Positions 1-14,300 of a stretch of DNA of 64,000 nt are shown one piece after another; within the stretch, counting starts at the first letter, position 1, and the number at the start of each line of letters is the position of its first letter. The notes under the pieces were generated by a model. The model was not told the DNA's origin. It saw nothing but the letters and a program-made list of their open reading frames with translations, and did not search any database. Source of the stretch: Mytilus galloprovincialis. Lineage: Eukaryota; Mollusca; Bivalvia; Mytilida; Mytilidae. The position numbers were made by a program, and so were the translations under genes. The stretch spans positions 37,241,958 to 37,305,957 of the forward strand of contig NC_134842.1 of assembly GCF_965363235.1 (NCBI RefSeq). Direction: 5' to 3'.

Positions 1-2192
1 TCACATACACTCAGCACTGCATTTGTCAGAAAATCCATCTCTAAAGTTAGACTGGAAGTCAATTGTAAGGATTTCAAAGTAAAAATTTACAGTACTGAAA
101 ATTGTAATAGACATGAACACATAAAACTCAAACTAGACTAATTACCAGGTTTGTATTAACATGAGCAACATGACGGGTGCCACATGTGAAGCAGCATCAA
201 CTTATCCTTCTGGAGAAAATGAGATCACCCCCAGTTTTTTGTGGGGTTCGTGTTGCTTAGTCTAGTTTTCCATATTGTGTTTGTACACTGTTGTTTTGTC
301 TGTTTGTATTTTTACTTTTTGGCCATGGGGTTGTTAGTTTATTTTGGATTTATGAGTTGGAAAGTCAATTTAGTAACTTTTGCCTCTCTTGTATCACAAT
401 ATGGATTTGCAGTCAAAATTATTGTAGACAGGCTAGTGATCACAATACATGAACTATGACCACTCATCCACAGAAGTTCTTTTAATAAAACAGATTCTTG
501 ACTACAATGTAGATTTTTTATTTCTATAAGTTACAACAGGTTATCTCATTTTAATGACAAAAGACAGATGATGACACAGTAAAAATAAATATTTACATCA
601 TGATTGTACAAATAGTATATGCAGTAATGTCAGAATGTTAAAAGTAAAGGTAAACATGATAAAATTGCGAATGGAAATGGGGAATCTGTCAAAGAGACAA
701 CAATTGACCAACGAGCAGAAAAAAGCCTGTAGCCCTTTTCACAAAAAATCTTAAGTGTAAAATTTATCGTATGTCTAAAATATTCCTAAACAATTCACCT
801 AAATATTTTTATTGTAAGATTAACTTTTCACTTCAAATTTTTTGTGAAATTGGTTTCTGATGTATACTTTTAATAAATACCTTTACAATATGTTTATATA
901 AGTTGTTTGACAGTTAATACCTAAGAATAACTAAACACTATTTCACAAAATACTAATTTTAAATACTTTTGAATAATTTACAGATTTACATTTATATGAA
1001 CAATACTGCCTGAAAGTTGAAGAAAGTCATACATACATGTAGTATTCAAGTCTTTACATGAAATAAGAAGGGTCATTACAGATATAAATAAACATGTGGT
1101 TTGGAGGCTGGTTTCTATTAGTAAATATTATATTACTTTCATTTATAGCTTGAAATACAAGGATGTGTAGATTGAAATGGAAATCATCAAATTTACAAGG
1201 ATATATTGGGTGAGGACTGTTCCTTAAAACGACATTGAACCAAGGGAAGACAACTTGCACTATGTTTGGTTGATTAACTTTGAAATACATGCCGTTCTTC
1301 AAAATTGTTTCTATAATATAGGCGTTACTCTGGCCTTCCCTGAATTACATATATATCAATCCTAAGGTTTTTCCAATGATATATTTCACTGAATATTTGA
1401 AACTTTATAGTTACATAACATTTGAAGTATTTTATGTACCATTTTTTCAGATCACTGCAGAACTCTTTCTTTAAATGACTAGATAAGATTTTCTGTTTGA
1501 CACAAAGAAATCAATTGTGTCCCTCAATTCAACAAAAATTAAAAATTTGAACAGCGACATGCATTTCTAAACAATAACATAATCTTGTTCATTTGTATAA
1601 AAACTATACTAATTTGTAATTCCAATGAAACATGCAAAAATTAATCCCACAATGCACAAAATTTTAATTGATAAGTTCCTATAATTGTTCAAGCTACCTT
1701 TTGTGAATAAACACCAAAAATAATGTTTTAATAAAAGTGCAATCAACCTTTATAGTAATTTATGATAAAAACTGTGTACATAATAAAGGAATAAAATTAA
1801 GAAAGGAAATTGGGGAATGTGTCAAAGAGACAACAACCCAACCAATTGATGGTCTTAGTATTACAAGTGATGCACTCATGAAATTTCAGAGATTAAAAAG
1901 TCATTTAAAATTATATCAACATAACAGACCCTTTGCAAATTTACATTTTAAAATTACAATAAATATAAAATTTCTAATTTCTGAATGTTCATTTAATGTC
2001 AGAAAATAATTCTAACCAAGAAAAATTTTGTCCTTCAATTTCATGTAACTATCAAATAAGTACTTTCACCTTAATCATACTAAAAACTTTTCTATATTAC
2101 AAAAGCTATAATGATGTAGTAAATTTAAATGATGATGATCTGAGGTATATATTGTTTTTGGCTTTCCAAGGTCTTTAGATGACTCCAGTACA
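1..2192. other. Region downstream of the SPAG5-like gene; likely 3' UTR plus repeat fragments
   Basis: No coding exon seen. AT-rich sequence that must include the 3' untranslated region of the SPAG5-like transcript, whose poly(A) site I could not fix. It contains fragments of dispersed repeats, including a 'gtcaaagagacaacaa' core at about 655 to 720 and 1,790 to 1,845. Open frames here are short and lack any recognisable domain. Confidence 0.5.
161..358 (-). repeat. Dispersed repeat, copy 1 of 3
   Basis: Contains cacaagcagtt-free AT-rich sequence with the landmarks gatcaccccca, gttcgtgttgct and ggccatggggttg. The reverse complement of the same landmarks occurs at about 54,650 to 54,880 and 60,706 to 60,962 (caacgccatggct, caacacgaacccca). 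It is a family of about 200 to 260 bases; I saw no terminal inverted repeats. Short open frames in all three copies are by-products. Confidence 0.65.
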
Positions 2193-2324
2193 CTACCATA
2201 GAGCTGTCTTTACTGGCTTCAATGGACCTGGTTTTGGTTGCACACTTTCAAATCCATCAATCATTCTAATAATACGTGCTAATGGTTCCTTGTGTTTTGG
2301 TATCAATCCTGAGTTTATTAAAGT
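2193..2324 (-). CDS. SPAG5: SPAG5-like exon 22, C-terminus and stop
   Basis: The acceptor is tttccag|ACTTTA, phase 0, with 43 codons then TAG. It opens TLINSGLIPKHKEPLARIIR and continues MIDGFESV before a Pro/Lys tail ending TALW. The first part aligns with the human astrin end (TLLSIPEVV followed by LQGLLEFL). A short basic tail extends past the human end. Confidence 0.8.
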   Translation of the reverse strand, partial: TLINSGLIPKHKEPLARIIRMIDGFESVQPKPGPLKPVKTALW

Positions 2325-5300
2325 CTGGAAAATAAAAACATAAAAAATTACTTCATTTTCACAATTTTAATGAAGTATTGAGAAATTGTAAAAAGACTAT
2401 TTTTAATTTCTTAAAAATATTAACCACAAGAAATAAAATTGAATGACCTATAAAACACATGAGTCAATGTTCTATACATTATACTTACATTCTTGGAAAA
2501 CATACAACTTTTTTAAACAAAATATGAGTCTTTCAAGTCAATTAACCCTCAATCTTGTACACTTTATATTCTGACTTACCTCCCCTGATTGTATCCACTA
2601 AATTATCAAACGTGTAACATTTCCAATTTCGACTTACCTCCCTGATTATATCCACTTACTGATCAAACTTGTACACTTCCCATTTTGACTTTCCTCCTTT
2701 AATGTATCCACTGGCTTATCAAACTTGTACACTTCCTATGTTTACTTACCTCCCTGATTGTAGCCACTAACTGATCAAACATGTACACTTCCTATGTTGA
2801 CTTAACTCTCTGATTGTATCCACTAACTGATCAAATTTGTACACTTCCTATGTTTACTTACCTCCCTGATTGTATCCACTAACTGATAAAACTTGTACAC
2901 TTCCTCTTTTGACTTACCTCACTGATTGTATCCACTATTTGATCAAACGTGTACACTTCCTCTTTTGACTTACCTCCCTGATTGTTTCCACTATTTGATC
3001 AAACTTGTACATTTCCTCTTTTGACTTACATCACTGATTGTATCCACTATTTGATCCAACTTGTACACTTACTATGTTTACTTACCTGCCTGATTGTATT
3101 CACTAACTGATCAAACTTGTACATTTCCTCTTTTGACTTACCTCCCTGATTGTATCCACTAACTGATCAAACTTGTACACTTCCTCTTCAGCTTTCTTCC
3201 AATTTTCATCTAAAGTTTTTATCTAAAAACATATAAATTTTATTATTAATAACAAAATTTGCAAGGTGTTCCTATTTATGTATCATTGTAATTTTGCCTA
3301 TTTTCTTTTGTTACCTATTCTGAAATCGGGCTCAATCTTCTTTTAAACTGTGTATTGCTTTGATTATTTTTTTTTTACATTGGCTAAAAGGTATAGGGGG
3401 AGGGTTGAGATCTCACTTAACAAGTTTAACCCTGCCACATTTGTGTGCCTGTCCCAAGTCTGGAGCCCCTGGCCTCAGTTAGTCTTGAATGTTTTTTTGT
3501 TTTAGTTCATTTTGTGTGTTTGAAGTTTTAATAATAGTATGACATCTATTTTCACTGAACTAGTATACATAATTGTTTAGGGGTCAGCTAAAGGATGCTT
3601 CCTGGTGCTGGATTTTCTGGCTGTGTTGAAGACCAATAGGTGGCCTTTGGCTGTTTTCTGCCCTTTGGTCTTTGTCACATTCCCCATTTCCATTCTCAAT
3701 TTTATACCATATATGTTATTACTAATTAGACATTTACAAAAATTTGGATGTTTAGTGGGTATAATGAAAATCCAAACTATCAATGGTAGTGAAGGTTTGT
3801 TAAGCTGAAAATTCAGATGTAGACCAAATACTCGATCATTCCTTAATATAACTAGAGGTTCTAAAGAGCCTGTGTCGCTCAACTTGGTCTTTTTGCATAT
3901 TAAACTAAGTACACATATGGATTCATGACAAAATTGTGTTTCGGTGATGGTGATGTGTTTGTAGATCTTACTTTACTGATATTTTACTGAACATTCTTAC
4001 TGCTTACAATTATATATTTCTATAATGAACTCGGCCCAGTAGTAACAGGGGGAAATACTTTACAAAAATTTACACAAATTTATGAAAATTGTTAAAAATT
4101 GACTATAAACATGATAAACGTGATATAGGGCAACCATTTTGATCATGTTGACTTATTTGTAGATCTTATTTTGCTGTACATTATTGCTGTTTACAGTTTA
4201 TCTCTATCTATAATAATAGTCAAGATAATCAGGGATCTCCATGGCCTGTTTGACGATGGCGCCCCGCCATCGTTCAAATGTCATGCGCCATCGTCAAATG
4301 ACTCGCGCCATCGTTAAATTCTCTTGCGCCATCATTAAATGTCTTCCGCCATCGTTCAAGACTTCATCGTTTTTTGTAGCCCGACGCCATTTTTTTTATC
4401 AATTATAATCAAATGCATGTAATTGCATAACCCTTAGGCTTTTTATGTTATAATCCAATACAGTTCTAACGCCTGAGGAATCTACGGATTAAGATCGCTA
4501 ATCACTTGTACCTGAGCTTGTACAGGTAGATCAACAAACCAGACACGAGAATACTATCTGAGGATAAACGATTCATTTGTCGAAATAATCAACTAAGTTT
4601 TAGCAAAAGATTATGATAATTTATATTAAATAAATAAATTAATAATCCAGTTACAAAGAAAACATTTTAACAAGTCGAACACGTGCTTTGTTTTGACTTA
4701 CGCAATCAGCATCCCCCTTTTTAAAAAAGTACAAAATAAGACGCAAAATAGTAAATATTATTTCATCGCAAATAACTCGAGTACTGCTGTAACGATAATT
4801 TAGAATTACTTTAAAAGTTTAAAAGTAAAAACTTTAAATATTTTCTGTAAAGAAATATCGTATCGTAATTCCGAATTCATTTCGTATATTACAATCAAAT
4901 TGATACATCCGCGTTTCCGGTTTCTATTCAGACTCGAAAGATACATGTTGCACAGTATCAATTTGCCAGATAAAGTCATTAAAAACCTTTTCATTTGTTA
5001 AAGTTTGCTTTACAAATCTCTTTAACCTTTTACATAACCCGTACGAATCGTTTTGTTGTTGCTGAAATCAGCCATACCGGTAATGGGTTCTAAATTTGAC
5101 AGTGTCCATGAAAAATAAGCTCCACATCATATGATTTTTTACCCCCATAACAATTACCAAAAAAACAAGAAATCTACATGGAGACCTTCATGACAGCTTT
5201 TTGGTCATTCTCGACTAAGGGGGGACCATGAAGACTTGGCATTTGAATGGTTAAAAACGACAATAAATGAAAATATTGATACTTCTAATTCTATAATGAA

Positions 5301-8300
5301 AATTCAAATAAATATAATTTAAATAAGCAATGAATTAGCATGATCACCATTCCTTGTATGGAGGGATAAAATACTTCCGATCGCGCTACACTGTACAACT
5401 TTGACACGGTTTGTAATAGTGAAAGTTCCTCCATCGTTCAATTTTCATCCATGGAGATCCCTGGATAATAACCAAAAGCTGCAAAATTTTCTTAAAATTA
5501 CCAATTCAGGGGTAGCAACCATACAACATGTTGCCTGATTGGTAAGAAAATTTCAGGGCAGATAGAATTTGACCTAATAAACAGTTTTACACCATTTCAG
5601 ATTTGCTCTAAATGCTTTGGTTTCAGAGATATGAGCCAAAAACTGCATTTTACCCCTATGTACTATTTTTAGCTATGGCAGCCATCTTGGTTAGTTGTCC
5701 AGGTCACTGGACACATCTTTTAAACTAAATACCCGAATGATGATTGTGGTTCGGTTAAATTTGGACCAGTAGTTTCAGGGGAGAAGATTTTTGTAAAAGT
5801 TAACGAAGCCGACTCCGGATGCCAAGTGATGAGAAAAGCTCACTTGGTCCTTTGGGCCAGGTGAGGCAGATTCCAAAAAGAAAAGAAAATTTCTGTCAAA
5901 AAGAACAAATTAAGAAAAATAATACTAACTGTTATTTGAATGATAATATGTGAATGTTTTATTGAATAGTAATGTTATATAAAGCAAGCAAACCAATTAT
6001 TGGATATGATTGTTTCCATTAAAAGTAGAAATGATCAAAACAAGTTGAAAAATGTGAAATGTTTGACGGAAATTACTTCCCATTTTTTTGACACAAGGTT
6101 CATGTTTTAAGAGGCTTTAAGTTGACACTGGTATAATAATTTTTATTAGTGTAGTCTGATTATTCAAACATCCCTGTTTCCAAATCTTTTGCTTTTCTTT
6201 TGTTAAAAACATCTGTGATATATGTTTTTTTCAATTTCAAGTACCTTACTTATTAGGTGCTCGTCTGTCAATAAATGTTATGATAGCAACAGGTTCATAA
6301 AATCTTGCCACATCATTGTAGGTACTTATATAAGCCTGTTAAAATTGTATTTCATAATGTACATTAAACATACACATTTTGGATCTTTCAATTTACTTTA
6401 TTTAATCAATAGTTTTATCAAATCTGTTGCTAACATAATTTCTGTCAAACTTGACATTTTATGTTAGCAACATTTGGATGTGTTACAAATTAGAGTTATC
6501 TGTCCTGGGTTGAAATCTTTTTAAATTTCAGGCAGCGGTATTTTGCAGGAGTTCTTAATATGACTTTCAACTAGGATAAGATCTCCAATGTTGGTTAAAA
6601 ATCTCAAAGATATATTGTCCGTCAAATTTATTTATGTTAGCACAATCTTATGTTAGCAACAAGTCTGTCAACATCTTATGTTAGCAACACTATTTAGTCC
6701 GTCAAATTTTATGTTAGCAACAATAATGTCCGTCAAATCTTATGTTAGCAACAAAAAAGTCCGTCAAATATTATGTTAGCAACAAAAAAGTCCGTCAAAT
6801 ATTATGTTAGCAACAAAAAAGTCTGTCAAATGTTATGTTAGCAACAAAAAAGTCCGTCAAATATTATGTTAGCAACGACTTAATTTCTGTCAAATCTTAT
6901 GTTAGCAGCATTGTTCATGTCTGTCAAATCTTATGTTAGCAACTCCAAGAAATACCTTTTTTAAAGTTATTCCAATTCCTTTTTTATTGGTGCAGATGTT
7001 CAGAAATGTTTTATTCCTATTTGCCTTTCATATTAAATCAAGATATACATCCAAACCTTGAAAATACTGAAAATATCAGGATTTTTTGTGTTGCTAACAT
7101 AAGAATTTTCCGTCAAAATGTCTGTCAATTTTGTTATGATAGCAACATTTTTTTAAGGTGTTCTTTATTTAAAAAAATATAATGTGAATAGATCCATTTT
7201 TTGTCAAAAAGTGTTTACTTATATAAGTATAACATGCATTCCAAAACAGAACTTCATTGGTGTTGATTTTGTTAAACATAATTTTGGGAACTTTTCAACT
7301 TTGTTATTTGGAATCTGCCGCGAGTTAAAAAGCTGAGAAATATGTGACAAAAAGTCAAAAGTATGAATAGACAGACAATGTCATTGAAGTATACACCTCC
7401 CACTAAATGTATAACTCTTTGGTCAGGTTGTCTCTTTGACATATTCCCCATTTAATTCACAATTTCAATTGTCACTTTTGATTGTAGAAAATACATTCAA
7501 TACATTTTTGCTTCAAAGCAGATGCATGATATTTTCTGTTTCAACTTACCCTCTTAGAAGCCTTTATAGCTAAAGTTTCATGGTATTCTTCCCCTTGTTT
7601 CACCTTTTCTTTTAATTTCTGAATCTGAAATAAATTAAATATAATTTTCATCTTCATTTAATAGTTATTATTGCTTTGTATTTCTAAAGCAGTTAAGGTG
7701 GTACCTAACACTACAGGGAGATAACTCTGTAAAGTCAGCTTAACGTTTTAATTACGTTGTGTTGTAAAGGGAATATTAAGCTTCTCAATGATCAAAATTT
7801 GTGTTTGTGAAACTGCTTTATAACCAGTGTAATTTTTCTGACAAAATGGTTGGTTCAAAATTTTTAAAATTTTTATATTTTTGTTAAAGGGTCAAAGTAA
7901 ATATTTTAACAAAATTTTATGAAAATTAAACGAGCCAAATTAATTTTAGTGAAAGTGTTGGGTACCACCTTAAGAATATATGTTTGAAAATATCAATTCC
8001 AAAAAATGACTGAATTCTTATATCAGGTTTTTACTTGTAGTTGTTTTTGTGTTGATTTTTTTTAAACCCAGATGGACATTAATCTTCTGTCTATTTATTT
8101 TGTCTTTGATGGATAGTTTGACAATCATATTATACCAAAACCTTATTTGCTTTTTTGGCAAAAGTGTTCAAATACAATACTTTTATTTCCATTTCAATAA
8201 AGAAGATTATCTTTTCCATTTATATAAACCATATATAATTGTCTACTGCTCATACCCAAAAAAGAATTACTAATTACAATCGTTAAATTTTTATGCTTTT

Positions 8301-11300
8301 AACTTTTGCAAATTTTGACAACATTTACTTGATGTGAGAAAAATATTATCTTTAGTTGTGAAATATCTGTTTTCGGCAATTGATTGTTCCAAATTTAATT
8401 ATATGATATCAGATTTTCTTGGTTTCCTCTGAATTTTCCTATTGTGATGTCATAAAAAAAGGCGAACATGACTGATGGTCACATATAAAGAACACAACTT
8501 TCTGAAAATCTTTGAAAGGGGAGGATAAAAGTCATTAGAGAAACCCATTCCACCAGTTTAACTTGTGTATATAGAAATATTTTTCCACTCTCAATTTAGT
8601 TATTTTTAATCATTTAAATAGTTTGGCAAGCCTCACGCTTTAAATGTTAAAAAAATAACTGTCTCCAGTGGAAAAATATTGTAACACACTTGTTGTAGTG
8701 CTGGAATCTATTGTGAATTCATTATAATTCGTTGGATACCAATCTTCGTGGATTTTGTGGTTACAGGTGAACCACGAAAATTACATGTACAACAAATGAC
8801 ACATTTTCTAAAGGCATGTATGCAAAATTGGGCAAGACCATGAAATCATTTTAATATCCAAGAAAATGCAAGTTTTCCTCAATCCACAAATAAAACCCAA
8901 CATATTCCTCCTAAACACAACAGTAGCTACTTGATATTTTTGTTGACTTCCAGTTTATGTGTAGTTACATGGTTAAGGTATTTAGCTACTGATTATTTAT
9001 GTTTACCTTCAGTTTAAGAGTAGTAATATCATTGTGATATTTAGCAAAGTTGCCAGTTGGTTCTCCTGTCACACCTGCCAGTACGGCCTTTAACTGACCA
9101 GATAAGATCTGTTTTTCTGCCTCTAGCTGTTCAATCTGTGACTTTGCATTGGAGAGGTGGGATTTCAAATACTATAAAATATATATAATGATTTATTTTA
9201 ATGTTTGACCAAAATTAGTCAAAATTGAAATTCATATACATACAATATGATGTTTCCTTTTTAGTTTAACATGGTAATTTTATAAATGAAATGAAATAAT
9301 GAAATGGATGGAGAAATTAAATTGGACTTTGAACTGAATGAAGCCTAAAATATCAGTTTGACTAATATTTTGAGAAAGTTGTAATATTTTGTTTACACAA
9401 AGTATGACTGAGGCTCATCAAACATATGAAAAAAGAACTCTTTGACGCATAAAAGAGATTAAGAGATCAAATTTAGAATGTTTATTACTTCTTTTTTGAT
9501 TGTATAACCCCTTATGGCTATTCCAGAAATAGCCATGTCCCCAAGGGACCACATTTTTTTCTAACCCACACCACCCACAGAAATAAAAATAAATTAGAGC
9601 ACCACTCCCTTTGCATTTTGGTTATTCAAATACAACCACCCACATAAAATTTAAAAAATGACTTCCCTGGGGCGGGGGAACTGTTTTTTTTTATGGAACA
9701 GCTCTAATAAAATAAATATGAGGCTAACACCTACACTTATTTCTGCCTCCTGCTTTACATAGAATCCCATCTTGTCAGACAGACTTGTAATGTTTTCTGT
9801 CAGTGTGGAAATGTTTGCCTCTGCTTCAGTAAGATGACTTTTCTTCAAAGACAACTCTTCTTTTGTTCTCTGTTCTGATGTTTGGCATATATCTAATTGT
9901 TCACACAATTCTTTACTGTAAATTACAAAGAAAATGTACAATAAGAAAGAGAAAAGCATAAAAGAGAGTAAAAAAAATAAAAGCAAACGAATTTTTTGCA
10001 TACTGTTTTTTTTAAAATAATTTGAGTCAATCTAATCAAACTGATTGTTTTGTTCTCTTTTGAATTGTTTCATATTTTCACTACCCCTAGGCATAATACC
10101 TTACTATAGTGTGTAGGTTTTGCTCATTGTTAAATTATCTAAGACAATATAGTAACCTTTAATATCACATCCCTGTCCTTGAGCTTTGGTGGAAAATTAT
10201 CTCATTGGACATCAGATCACTTCTTCTTATTTGTGTATAACCTTCAATTTTATATCATTTTATCTTTAGTAACTTTGTATACCATATACAATAATTTAAT
10301 TTTGGATGTAACGCGTCTTCTGATTGGCTGACGTTATTTTGTTATCAGACCATAGACATAATTTAGTCATGTGACCGTGACGTCATCAACGTTTTTTCAA
10401 GGTTTTCTACAGATTAAAATGGAATTTAGAATTAAATTATAAGAAATGACTGTAATATTTTTTCTGTCTATTCGAAATAACATAAAAAATGTGGTGCACA
10501 CTGTTAAATAACCCGCTACGTGCGTTATTCAGTGTGCACCACATTTTTTATGTTATTTCTTCATAGACAGAAAAAATATTACAGTCATTCCTTAAATAAA
10601 AAAAAATAATGGTAAAGTAAACAGTGTTCATATAAGAAATTAGCTATGAGACAAACATTACATTTTTCTCATAAATATGGTAAAACACATGTAAAAGTTA
10701 AACTTACTTTTCTAATTGTAAATCATCGATAGAAAGCCTTGAAGCCTTTTCTATGATACTAGCACATCTAATAATTTCACTAAATGTTTCACCAATACAT
10801 TCTATCTGTTCAGCCAACCTTAGGTTAGTATCCTCTAATTGTGACTGTGACATAACACTGATATTCTTCATCGTAGAATCTAATGGTCCAGGCTTGGATT
10901 TGATTACACTAGTTCCAGTTCTTACTGGGGCAAAGGCACTATTTCTCTTAGAAAAACCTAACCTATCCCTACTCTGGGCGCTAGGACTTTCCTCAATGGA
11001 GTCTCTGTCTTTCAGTTTTTCACAAATAGTAGACATTTCATCGAACGGTGTGACACCCTCTATGTAGGGTGAGATACTCCTAGATGATTTGTCACTGGGA
11101 CTAGATTTACAGGATTCATATTCACTGTCACTCTGGCCTTCTGCTGCTTTAATGACCATAGATAAGAATGACCGATCCTGGGTTTTACGACAAGAGTCTG
11201 ATATATTGTTTGTTTGTGGCTTCCTTGCAGACTTCTTAGCTGATGGTTTTAACCTTGGTTTCATACAGCTGGTTAGTGGACTTGACTAAAATAAAAAAAA

Positions 11301-14300
11301 ATCTTGTTTATTTTACAAGTACATGTCTTCATGTCATTGTGGAAATTTTATTTGTTAGTAGATCAGTTGTATTTTTTAAACAGTGATCTTAAGGATGTAC
11401 TTAGGTGAGGTTTTGGAATTTGTGTCAAATGTTTGGACTCCTTGGGTGTTTTTCCTTACCATACAAGGTAAAATATTTTGCCCCAAACACCCATTTAATT
11501 TTCACACAAGACTTAATAGCATATAAAAAGGTAATTTACCAAAATTTAAGCTGATTCTTTATTTTATTTGTATTGATTTGAGACCCAAATAATATCTATG
11601 GAAATATAAGGTAAAAGTTTGAGTCAGCATTTTCCAAATTAAAGTGTTTCAGCTAAATGATTAATTGTCACCATACTAAAAACTCGGAATATGAATAAAA
11701 TTGCTTGGACATATTTTTACTTCTTTTTCTTTTTCCAGTGTATTAAATGTATATGATAATATGTGAACAACTTCATAGCTTATGTATCATTAAAACAAAT
11801 AAAATCAATCATACATTTATATGTGATCTATCAAGTCCTGCTCTGCTCCTCAAACCTTGTAACAAACTAGCCATTTTGTTTTCCAGTTCCACTAATAAGA
11901 AAGTGCTCTCCCTTAGCTCAGCCTTCCGGGTCTCAAGTTCTGAGGACTTTCTTCGGAGCTCACTCTCTGCTAGATCAATACCCTGTCTACAATGACACAA
12001 AAGTACCAACTAGAATAAGATTTCTTTAGTAAACAGTTTACATCTTAAATTCATACAGCCTGAAAACCTATTCTGGTTTGAACAGACAACCGAGAATGAG
12101 TTTTTAAATAAGAATTTAGATTTTACTAGAAAACTCATTTAAAAATGGTTTATCAACACACAACTTCCAATGAATGATATAACCCTTTCATGCCGAATGT
12201 ATCCTTTTGGCACACCCGCGCGCATGCCGAATGTATCCTTTTGGCACACCCGCGCGCATGCCAAATGTATCCTTTTGGCACCCCCGTGTAGATGCCGAAT
12301 GTATCCTTAAGGATACATAGATTTCTATTTTTAGAAGGTCACAGTGCAAACAGTAAAAATAACGTTTAAACATGTTTCTTGGCCCCGTTGCTCCATGGAT
12401 GTTATGATAAACACCAAATGCATTCGATATTTTAGTTTTGGGCGTAAAAACACTGTTAAAATATGTTTTTTCAAAGATTGTTGAGAAAAAAAAAACTCGT
12501 GAAAAACAAAATGGCGGAATCATAAACAATCATGGTCAGGAGTTTCATTTCGAGTTGAAACATTGAGAAAACTTAACCTGCGGTCATGAAAGTCGTTTAA
12601 CTTGAACAAAAGTAGTGATTGTACGTATATTTTGGAGTTGTGAGAAGGATATTTGTAAAACAACCTGAAATCGAGACTTTGATTGTCGCCATCAGGTGCA
12701 CGACTGTAAATAATTATTTCTCGTTGCCGTTTGACAGTCAACCTTTCATTACCGATTGAGTCAGTCTTTTATCATCGTTTTAGACACTCTCAGGAGTCTG
12801 TAGTGCTACGGGTTTTATTTCTTTTCATTGAAAGGCTGTACTGCAGTATGTAGGTCGACAAAACGAAAGTCCACTTTCATTTAAAATAGAACCGGATATT
12901 GACAAAATTGACAGATGAGTCTATAAATAGTGCGGTTCATAAAAACACGTGTTGTTACATCTCATAGATTTATTATTTTACATCAAAGTGGTTTCGAAAG
13001 ATGAGACAATATTCTGCAATCTTATTTGTATTTTAATCGAGTGTAAATTATTTTCCATGATGTATCTCGTCTTGTGACAGAGGTTTTTAAAAGTCTTGTT
13101 CAGCATACAAAAATTTTAAAAGTTGTTTTGAAAAACAAATAATGTTGACAGACAGTAAAAAAATCCTGAAAGATGACAAGATGATTATTTTTATGTAACA
13201 AATTGTTTTCTTTCTCATTTAAAAAAAAAAAAAAACATTGTCAAAGAAGGGAAGTGAAAAAAATTATATTTGTTTTAGAAGGGAACATTATTTTTTTTTT
13301 TAGAATTGGAAAGGGGGAAAAAAATATTTTTTTTTGCTGAAGGGAAGTGATTTTTTTCCACAAAGTGAAATAACATAAGGTGTTGTCTGTCGCTTCTGAT
13401 TAATCTTGAGATGGCATCATTTATTATTGTAAAATATTACTGTTCCTGTATATTTCTGAAAACAATATAGGGGTTAAATTTTTTGTTTTGGAAATTATGA
13501 GGAAGAACTCCCCCTCATGTTGCACACTAACACAAAAGATGAATGACCAGTGCGGCAGTGCCTAAATTTTATTACAATTTGTAATGCCAATATAAGCAAC
13601 CATTTTTAACACTAGGAAACATCTTTTTTGTGTTCATAAAGGGACTTCAAATGGTATATAAATTGCTTCTTCTCTCAGATGCCAAGTCATATACATGTTG
13701 TAGTAAGGAGTAAGAGAAAAAACTGATCAAATTGGAAATGGGATAATGGGACCACATTAGGGTCTTGTAGCTGTCACCTTGTAATTCAGCTTCTTAAATG
13801 TACACTGTTTATGGGACTAGTACACATAAGCAGGTATCTTCATACCACATTAATATATAGGCTTATATGTAAGTAACACTTGCTGCTGGATGTAAAAGAT
13901 TAATTAATAGACTGGTAACAATGGTTATAGTATAACAACCTCACTCAAGTAATTTTTATTCACTTTTTGACAAACCATTCCATTAAATAACCAACAATAT
14001 AAACAGAAAATAAAAAAAATAAAATAGTTTCCATTGTCCTCACTCAATTTTAAAATCAAAATTTATGATATGAATCCTATTCAATGAGTGTGCAGCATTA
14101 TAAACTAAAACAAATTTCATAGCTTCCAAATGTTATTACAAACTATATCATGCAGCTCCCTTGTGTAGCTTTCCATCAATGAACTTTAAAACTGCATTTT
14201 GCAGTAAAACATGTACATGATGTATTTTAATCCCTTTTTGGTAATAGTTTTCAATGACTTGCATCTGTGTGTACATATCATGAGTTTAAATAAAACAGTA

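Noticed and set aside
2579..3197. Eleven separate small exons
   Set aside because: Units have donors but no acceptors and are 56 bases apart with intron-derived sequence between; only the first is a complete exon end.
3577..3882. 101-codon minus-strand frame
   Set aside because: Lies in a dispersed repeat present at several places; no domain or splice support.
6633..6945. Regular 31-base repeats suggesting a CRISPR array
   Set aside because: Units are contiguous with no unique spacers, in an animal intron. It is a minisatellite.
10753..11289. Plus-strand open frames of 104 and 66 codons
   Set aside because: They are antisense shadows of SPAG5-like exon 17, which has splice sites, phase and family similarity.
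12188..12529. 113-codon minus-strand frame
   Set aside because: Its C-terminal part is the 34-base tandem repeat translated; no other support.
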